From: a bacterium | Lineage (GTDB): Bacteria; Verrucomicrobiota; Verrucomicrobiae; Opitutales; Opitutaceae | Direction: 5' to 3' | Length of the DNA stretch: 11,201 nucleotides | Assembly: GCA_021780625.1 (NCBI GenBank) | Contig: JAJXYI010000068.1 | Span: forward strand, 1 to 11,201 | In this document: positions 6,863-11,201 of the stretch, piece after piece | Position numbering within the stretch: the first letter of the stretch is position 1 | Layout of the letters: every line of letters starts with the position of its first letter | Made by a program: the position numbers and the translations under genes | Notes under the pieces: generated by a model | Databases searched by the model: none | What the model was told of the DNA's origin: nothing | The model's input: only the letters and a program-made list of their open reading frames with translations

Positions 6863-8236
6863 TCAGGATGGGTCCGAGAGCGACTTCAGCTTGTAGTGCA
6901 GCGTGCGCCGGCTGATGCCGAGCAGCCGGGCGGCCTGGTCGCGACGGGGCGTCACGCGCTCGAGCGTCGCCCGGATCACCGCCCGCTCGATCTCGGACAG
7001 CGTCATTCCCCGTCTCACCGAGAGGAGGTGATCCTCCGGCGCGCCGGAATCGGCCCCTCCCGCGGGGGGCGGGGGCGCATACGCGGCACCGATCTGCCGC
7101 TCGCGCACGGTGACGATCAGGCGCTCGATGAGATTGCGAAGCTGCCGGATGTTTCCCGGCCAGGGATGGCTCGCCAGCCGTTCCATGAAATCCCGCGTGA
7201 ACTGCTTCGGCGCCCGGCGATGGCGGGCGCTGAAATGCAGGTTGAACGACTGCACGAGCGCGGGAATATCCTCCCGCCGTTCGCGGAGCGGTGGGAGCTG
7301 GATCTCGACGATGTTGAGCCGGTACAGCAGGTCGGACCGGAACCGGCCCTGGTTGGACCAGGCCGCCAGATCGCGGTTGGTCGCCGCCACGATTCGGACG
7401 TTGGCATGGACCGTCCTCGGGCTGCCGACGGGACGATACTGGCCGTCCTCGAGCACGCGCAGGAGGTCGCCCTGGCCCTTGGGCGAGAGATCCCCGATCT
7501 CGTCGAGAAAGAGTGTGCCGCCCTCCGCAAGCCGGAACGCGCCGGGCCGGTCGCTCACCGCCCCCGTGAACGCGCCGCGCACGTGGCCGAAGAGCTCGGT
7601 CTCGATCAGTGTATCCGGAAGACCCGCACAGTTGATCGCCACAAAGGGCCCCTGCGAGCGCCGGCTCCGGTCGTGCAGCGCCCGCGCGACGAGTTCCTTC
7701 CCCGTGCCGCTCTCGCCCGAAACGAGCACCGGCACCTCCGTCGCCGCCACCTCGCCGATCGTCGCCGACACCCCGCGCATCCGTCCGCTCGTGCCGACAA
7801 ACACATCCGGATCGTTGTGACGCTTCAGGCTCAGCCGGAGGCGCGGGTCCTCCGCCACGAGGGACTGACGCTCCAAGGCGCGGCGCACCGCCTCCGCCAG
7901 CGCCGCGGCGTCCACCGGCTTCGGCAGGTAGTCGCAGGCTCCTTGGTGGATCGCATCCACCGCCGCCGAGATCGTCCCACCGCGTCCGCAGAGAATGAAT
8001 TCCGTGTCGCGGGAGATCGCACGCACCCGCCGCATCAACCCCAGCACGTCGGCCGTCCCGGCCTCGAAACCCTTCACCACGAGATTCACCGACTGCTGCG
8101 CCGCATACCGCTCCGCCTGCGCCGCTGAAATCGCCGTAAGCACCCGGTAGCCCTCCTCCGCCAACATGGCCGAGAGGGCGGCGAGATCATCGGGATTCCG
8201 ATCATACGCAACAATGGTGATTTTCGACGGGTTCAT
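6863..8236 (-). CDS. Sigma-54-dependent activator with degenerate receiver domain
   Basis: 457 residues from the ATG at 8234-8236. Three modules are seen. Residues 5-122 have a receiver fold, but the phospho-acceptor aspartate is absent: NLVVKGFEAG (51-60) puts G56 or K55 where D is required. Only one acidic residue of the usual pair remains (D12), although the lysine of LPKPV (K106) is kept. Residues 145-370 are an AAA+ core with Walker A GESGTGKE (174-181), GAFTGA (221-226, the sigma-54 contact loop) and Walker B GGTLFLDE (239-246). After a proline-rich linker, a Fis-type helix-turn-helix ends the protein (QAARLLGISRRTLHYKLKSL). It is therefore able to open sigma-54 promoters but probably does not respond to aspartyl phosphorylation. 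An upstream in-frame GTG at 8354-8356 would add 40 residues without receiver homology and is rejected. It is divergent from the zinc-ribbon/HyfB operon, a plausible target. No partner kinase is seen. Confidence 0.93.
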   Translation of the reverse strand: MNPSKITIVAYDRNPDDLAALSAMLAEEGYRVLTAISAAQAERYAAQQSVNLVVKGFEAGTADVLGLMRRVRAISRDTEFILCGRGGTISAAVDAIHQGACDYLPKPVDAAALAEAVRRALERQSLVAEDPRLRLSLKRHNDPDVFVGTSGRMRGVSATIGEVAATEVPVLVSGESGTGKELVARALHDRSRRSQGPFVAINCAGLPDTLIETELFGHVRGAFTGAVSDRPGAFRLAEGGTLFLDEIGDLSPKGQGDLLRVLEDGQYRPVGSPRTVHANVRIVAATNRDLAAWSNQGRFRSDLLYRLNIVEIQLPPLRERREDIPALVQSFNLHFSARHRRAPKQFTRDFMERLASHPWPGNIRQLRNLIERLIVTVRERQIGAAYAPPPPAGGADSGAPEDHLLSVRRGMTLSEIERAVIRATLERVTPRRDQAARLLGISRRTLHYKLKSLSDPS

Positions 8237-8241
8237 CGCGG

Positions 8242-8290
8242 GCAAATCCTGAGTGCATATCCTGCGCACTTCGAGCGCAAATCTTGCGCA
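8242..8290. repeat. Three direct repeats, consensus GCAWATCYTGMGYGCA-like
   Basis: GCAAATCCTGAGTGCA (8242-8257), GCATATCCTGCGCA (8255-8268, sharing GCA with the first) and GCAAATCTTGCGCA (8277-8290) are three related units just upstream of the activator start codon, within the divergent spacer. The unit spacing is 13 and then 22 bases. TGCGC/GCGCA arms also form an inverted repeat at 8263-8279. The arrangement suggests operator sites for autoregulation or for divergent control. Confidence 0.4.
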
Positions 8291-8306
8291 ATTTGATTCG
8301 CTCGGC

Positions 8307-8320
8307 CCTCGAAATCGAGG
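8307..8320. promoter_or_regulatory. Inverted repeat CCTCGA-AA-TCGAGG in the divergent spacer
   Basis: A 14-base inverted repeat with six-base arms and a two-base centre lies about midway between the two divergent genes. Its position suits an operator. There is no independent support. Confidence 0.28.
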
Positions 8321-8417
8321 AATCGTCCCTTGCTCCAACGGCGCAACCATCTTCACCAGTATTGGTTACAACTCCGGCCTCCTTCGTGGCATCGGCAATG
8401 CAATGAGAGAGGGCGTC

Positions 8418-8927
8418 ATGTACTCCGCCGAAGTCCTGAGCCAGCTCCGCACACTGAACTGGCTAAGCCAGGAAGCGCGGCGTCTGCCGTTCGACAGCGC
8501 CGAGCGCCAGATCCTGTGCGCCCAAATCGAAGCCCTGCGGGCCCGGCTGCCCCTGTCGATGCTGCGGCACCACGACGACCGCGCGAAACGGAATCTTCCC
8601 AGCATCGCGAACATCCAGGAATCGTGCTGCGGCTACTGCCGCTCGGAACTGCCGGAGGGGACGCTTCACGCGTTGATCCACCCGGGGCGTTTCGGGGTGT
8701 GTCCCAACTGCGGCGTGTTTCTTTGGTCCGCCTCGACCGCCGAAATCGTCTGGGATGAGGAATTCCCTCCCGAGCGCCCCGAGCCCCGTAAGCGTCGCAG
8801 CGCCGCAGCCCGGCCGCGCACGACGCCCAACTGCCGCGCTTCGACAGCTGCGACCGGCAGTCAATCCGGCACGACCGCGCCGCGGTCGGATGCCACCAAA
8901 CCGGCGACGCAGCACGCGGACGCATGA
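8418..8927 (+). CDS. C4 zinc-ribbon protein with basic disordered tail
   Basis: 169 residues from the ATG at 8418-8420, chosen because GAGAGAGGG (8405-8413) precedes it at good spacing. Earlier in-frame starts, including the ATG at 8403, lack this. Residues 5-48 are helical and may be a short coiled coil. Residues 66-103 form a zinc ribbon C71-X2-C74 ... C95-X2-C98, with the surrounding pattern CGYCRSELP ... VCPNCGVFLW resembling the C-terminal ribbon of the zf-RING_7 (PF02591) proteins. Residues 117-169 are low-complexity, rich in proline, arginine, alanine and threonine, and likely disordered. The zf-RING_7 family usually has a much longer coiled coil, so this is a short relative at best. 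The stop codon overlaps the start of the HyfB-like gene (ATGA), which implies translational coupling and a role tied to that complex. Whether this is in assembly, nucleic-acid binding or regulation is unknown. Confidence 0.75.
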   Translation: MYSAEVLSQLRTLNWLSQEARRLPFDSAERQILCAQIEALRARLPLSMLRHHDDRAKRNLPSIANIQESCCGYCRSELPEGTLHALIHPGRFGVCPNCGVFLWSASTAEIVWDEEFPPERPEPRKRRSAAARPRTTPNCRASTAATGSQSGTTAPRSDATKPATQHADA

Positions 8928-10870
8928 CGGCGGGGCTCCTGCTCTCCCTCGCCGGTCTCGGCGCGCTCGCGGGCGTGCCCACGGGGCGTTTTTACCCGCG
9001 CCTCTGGTTGACGCTCATGCTCGGCGCCCTCGCCTGCGTCTTCCTGGCGGCTTTCCCTTCCGCCTTTCACGGCACCACTTGGGACTACCGGAGTCTCGCC
9101 CCCATCGCCGGAAGCCGGGTTCACCTGCTGCTCGATCCGCTGAGCGCGCTGTTTCTCCTCCTGCTCGCCGTCGTCGGCGCCTGCGCTACCCTGTTCAGCC
9201 GCGGGTATTGGAGGGACTCCGACCACCCGCGGTCAGCCGCGACCGGACGGGCTTGGTGGAGCCTGTTCCTGCTCTCGATGGGATTCGTCGTGCTGTCCGC
9301 CAACGGTCTCCACTTCATCCTGGCCTGGGAATTGTTCGCGGTGAGCGGCTACGCGTTGATCACCCTGGACCGGCGCACCGCATCGGTCCGCGCCGCCGGC
9401 TGGTTGTATCTGGTCGCTTCGCACGCGGCCACCCTGCTGCTGTTTGCCTTCTTCGCAGCCGTCGCCGCCCATGCGGGCTCCTGGGATCTCGGTCCCATGC
9501 GGGACCAGGCCGCCCTCGCTCCGCTTCTGTGGATCGCCTTTGCCGGTTTTGGGATCAAGGCGGGCCTGTTTCCGCTGCACATCTGGCTGCCGTCCGCACA
9601 CGCGAACGCACCCAGTCACGTCTCGGCGATGCTTTCGGGCTTCTCCCTGAAGCTCGGAATCTACGGCATCCTGCGGTTTTCGGGCTGGCTTCCGACGCCC
9701 CCCGACGCGGGCTGGGTGCTCGCGGCGCTCGGGCTCGCCAGCGCCGTCCTCGGCGTCGCCTTCGCGCTGGGCCAGCACGATCTCAAACGCCTGCTCGCCT
9801 ACCATAGCGTCGAAAATATCGGCATCATTCTGATCGGCCTGGGCTTCGCCCTGATCGCAATCCATCACGGGAGCCCCTCCTGGGGCCTGCTGGCCCTCGC
9901 GGCCGCCCTGCTGCACGTCTGGAATCATGGCCTGTTCAAGTCCCTGCTCTTCCTCGGGGCGGGTTCGGTTTATGACGCCACCGGGACGCGCCAGATGAGT
10001 CGGCTCGGCGGACTCGCGAGGCGGATGCCCTGGACCGCGGCGTGGTTTGCCGTCGGCGCCGCGGCAATCTCGGGTCTGCCGCCGCTCAATGGGTTCGTGA
10101 GCGAATGTCTGCTCTACCTCGGTCTCTTCGACGCCACGCAGGCCCGCGGACCGTCAGCGTGGGCGGCCATCCCGTCCGCCGTGCTGCTCGCCATCACCTC
10201 GGCCCTGGCGCTGGCCTGCTTCGCCAAGGTCTGCGGTGTTGTCTTCCTCGGGGCGCCTCGCACGCCACGCGCGGCATGCGCCCACGAATCCCCAAAGCTC
10301 ATGCTCGTCCCGATGGCCGTCCTCGCCGCCGCCTGCGCCCTGATCGGCCTCGCTCCCTTCGTCGTCTGGCCGGCCCTCGCCCACGCTGCCCAGTGCTGGA
10401 ACCCTGCCTGGCAGGCCTCGCCGGCACCCGCCTTCCTGCTCCGCATCTCGGGAGTCCAGACAGTGCTCGCCGTGCTCGCCGCAGTCACCGTGCCGATGCT
10501 CCTCGCCCTGGCCCGGCGCTCGCGGCGGACGGCGGTCACCTGGGACTGCGGCTACGCCCAGCCGTCACCACGGATGCAATACACGGCGCAATCCTTCGCC
10601 TCCACGCTCACCGGCTGGTTCTCGGCCGTCCTTCGCCCGCACCGGGTGGACGCACCGCCGGCGTCGTCATTCCCCGCGGCAGCCTCCCGCTCCTCCCATA
10701 CGCCCGAGACCGTGCTCGAGCTGATCGTCCTGCCGGTCGCGACGGCCATTGAGCGGATCGCCCTCCTCGCCCGCCGGCTGCAGCACGGCCGGGTGCAGTC
10801 GTACCTGCTGTATCTGGTCGCCGGACTCGCGGCCCTCGCCATCCTCATCTGGTCCGCCGCGCGGCCATGA
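8924..10870 (+). CDS. HyfB/HycC/NuoL-like proton-translocating membrane subunit
   Basis: 648 residues with about 15-16 membrane helices. The antiporter core (Proton_antipo_M, roughly 128-410) carries the key charged residues: E136 in AWELFAVSGY, K212 in GFGIKAGLFPLHIWLP, the SAHANAPSHVSA loop (224-235), K243, the discontinuous-helix region QHDLKRLLAYHSVENIG (284-300), K339 in HGLFKS, and E394 in NGFVSE. The late motif WDCGYAQPSPRMQYTAQSFA is typical of the HyfB/HycC branch, the large membrane subunit of group 4 hydrogenases and their hydrogenase-related cousins, rather than NuoL. The role is to couple electron transfer in a peripheral arm to proton or sodium movement. The catalytic subunits are not in the window, so hydrogenase, formate-linked or hydrogenase-less complexes all remain possible. 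It begins inside the zinc-ribbon stop codon (ATGA) and its own stop overlaps another ATG, which points to a tightly packed operon. Confidence 0.92.
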   Translation: MTAGLLLSLAGLGALAGVPTGRFYPRLWLTLMLGALACVFLAAFPSAFHGTTWDYRSLAPIAGSRVHLLLDPLSALFLLLLAVVGACATLFSRGYWRDSDHPRSAATGRAWWSLFLLSMGFVVLSANGLHFILAWELFAVSGYALITLDRRTASVRAAGWLYLVASHAATLLLFAFFAAVAAHAGSWDLGPMRDQAALAPLLWIAFAGFGIKAGLFPLHIWLPSAHANAPSHVSAMLSGFSLKLGIYGILRFSGWLPTPPDAGWVLAALGLASAVLGVAFALGQHDLKRLLAYHSVENIGIILIGLGFALIAIHHGSPSWGLLALAAALLHVWNHGLFKSLLFLGAGSVYDATGTRQMSRLGGLARRMPWTAAWFAVGAAAISGLPPLNGFVSECLLYLGLFDATQARGPSAWAAIPSAVLLAITSALALACFAKVCGVVFLGAPRTPRAACAHESPKLMLVPMAVLAAACALIGLAPFVVWPALAHAAQCWNPAWQASPAPAFLLRISGVQTVLAVLAAVTVPMLLALARRSRRTAVTWDCGYAQPSPRMQYTAQSFASTLTGWFSAVLRPHRVDAPPASSFPAAASRSSHTPETVLELIVLPVATAIERIALLARRLQHGRVQSYLLYLVAGLAALAILIWSAARP

Positions 10871-10962
10871 ACGCTCTCATCGCACATGAACCCTTCATCG
10901 CTCCCGCTGCTGCCCGGATCCTCTCCGAGGCGCGCGGACTGACACGCCCGCCATGTACCTGA
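10867..10962 (+). CDS. Possible 31-codon coupling ORF between HyfB-like and EIIA genes
   Basis: The ATG overlaps the HyfB-like stop as ATGA, exactly like the junction at the other end of that gene. The frame encodes 31 residues (MNALIAHEPF...) and its stop lies ten bases inside the next gene. No family is recognised. It could be a real small protein, a leader that carries ribosomes to the next start (which lacks its own Shine-Dalgarno), or chance. Confidence is low because it is so short. Confidence 0.25.
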   Translation: MNALIAHEPFIAPAAARILSEARGLTRPPCT

Positions 10963-11201
10963 ATCTTGTTCAAATCGCTGAATCGTTCGGAGTCCCCGAA
11001 CGGGTCGTGGAAGGCTGGATACGATCCGAGGGCATGCCGCACACCCTCGACCGGGGGCGCCTGCTGTTCGACCGTTCCCAGGTGGCCGAGTGGGCCGCCG
11101 GCCACGGGCTCGCCGCCCGCACGGGATTCCTCGCCCCGGTGGCGCCGGCCTTCTCCACGACGGTCCGCCTGGAGCCGCTCCTGCGGTCCGGCCGCATCTG
11201 G
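10953..11201 (+). CDS. DNA-binding PTS EIIA (PtsN-like) protein, N-terminal part, cut by window edge
   Basis: 83 residues are visible from the ATG at 10953-10955, with no stop before the edge. Upstream in the same frame there is a stop at 10887-10889 and no other start codon, so this start is firm. Residues 1-52 form an excisionase/MerR-like winged helix: MYLNLVQIAESFGVPERVVEGWI, then a small wing (LDRGRLLFDRSQVAEWA). After a linker, LEPLLRSGRIW (73-83) resembles the first helix of EIIA-Ntr/fructose domains, whose catalytic histidine would lie beyond the window. Such proteins accept phosphate from the nitrogen PTS and regulate transporters or transcription instead of importing sugar. The EIIA half is inferred from only about ten residues; a plain helix-turn-helix regulator is the alternative. 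It is the third gene of the plus-strand operon and lacks a Shine-Dalgarno sequence, suggesting coupled translation. Confidence 0.65.
   Translation, partial: MYLNLVQIAESFGVPERVVEGWIRSEGMPHTLDRGRLLFDRSQVAEWAAGHGLAARTGFLAPVAPAFSTTVRLEPLLRSGRIW

Noticed and set aside
5392..6915. A 507-codon open frame on the plus strand opposite the TPR gene
   Set aside because: It is an arginine- and histidine-rich antisense shadow produced by high GC codon bias. The minus-strand frame has a recognisable domain architecture.
6560..8128. A 522-codon open frame on the plus strand opposite the sigma-54 activator
   Set aside because: It is antisense to a well-conserved AAA+ protein, has the composition of a GC shadow, and shows no family motif.
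8237..8356. N-terminal extension of the sigma-54 activator from a GTG at 8354-8356
   Set aside because: The added 40 residues have no receiver-domain similarity and would cover the repeat-rich regulatory spacer. The ATG at 8234-8236 starts exactly where the receiver fold begins.

Overview
The window is GC-rich and densely coding, with no rRNA, tRNA, CRISPR array or insertion sequence that I can see. The mix of genes, the high GC content, the sparse Shine-Dalgarno sequences and the co-occurrence of a HyfB-like antiporter subunit with a DNA-binding EIIA protein suggest a free-living Gram-negative bacterium. My best guess is an Opitutaceae-like verrucomicrobium, but that placement is an impression from gene content, not a demonstrated fact.

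Layout. From base 1 to about 8236 every gene is on the minus strand. Listed in transcription order (right to left) they are: a sigma-54-type activator (6863-8236), a large TPR protein with a TolB-like C-terminal region (4855-6783), a YdcF/DUF218 protein (4050-4772), an HDOD protein (3047-3928), a stand-alone 5'-3' exonuclease (2137-3024), a gamma-carbonic-anhydrase-like hexapeptide protein (1532-2062), a short secreted TonB-C protein (969-1331), and the N-terminal part of a chemoreceptor cut by the window edge (1-909). The HDOD and exonuclease genes are 22 bases apart and are probably co-transcribed. The YdcF gene appears to end in a stem-loop terminator.

From 8418 to the right edge the genes are on the plus strand and tightly coupled: a zinc-ribbon protein (8418-8927), a 648-residue HyfB/HycC/NuoL-type proton-translocating membrane subunit (8924-10870), and the start of a protein with an excisionase/MerR-like DNA-binding domain leading into what looks like a PTS EIIA domain (10953 onward, cut by the edge). 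The first two overlap by ATGA. The second is followed by another ATGA overlap with a 31-codon reading frame that runs into the third gene.

How they may work together. The sigma-54 activator is divergent from the zinc-ribbon/HyfB/EIIA operon across a 181-base spacer that holds three GCAWATCYTGMGYGCA-like direct repeats and a small palindrome. The activator keeps the full AAA+ and GAFTGA machinery, but its receiver domain lacks the phospho-acceptor aspartate. I infer a membrane energy-converting module (hydrogenase-4-like or hydrogenase-related) controlled by a phosphorylation-independent activator and tied to the nitrogen-type PTS through the EIIA protein. This is the most interesting part of the window. 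The catalytic and other membrane subunits would lie beyond the right edge and cannot be checked here.
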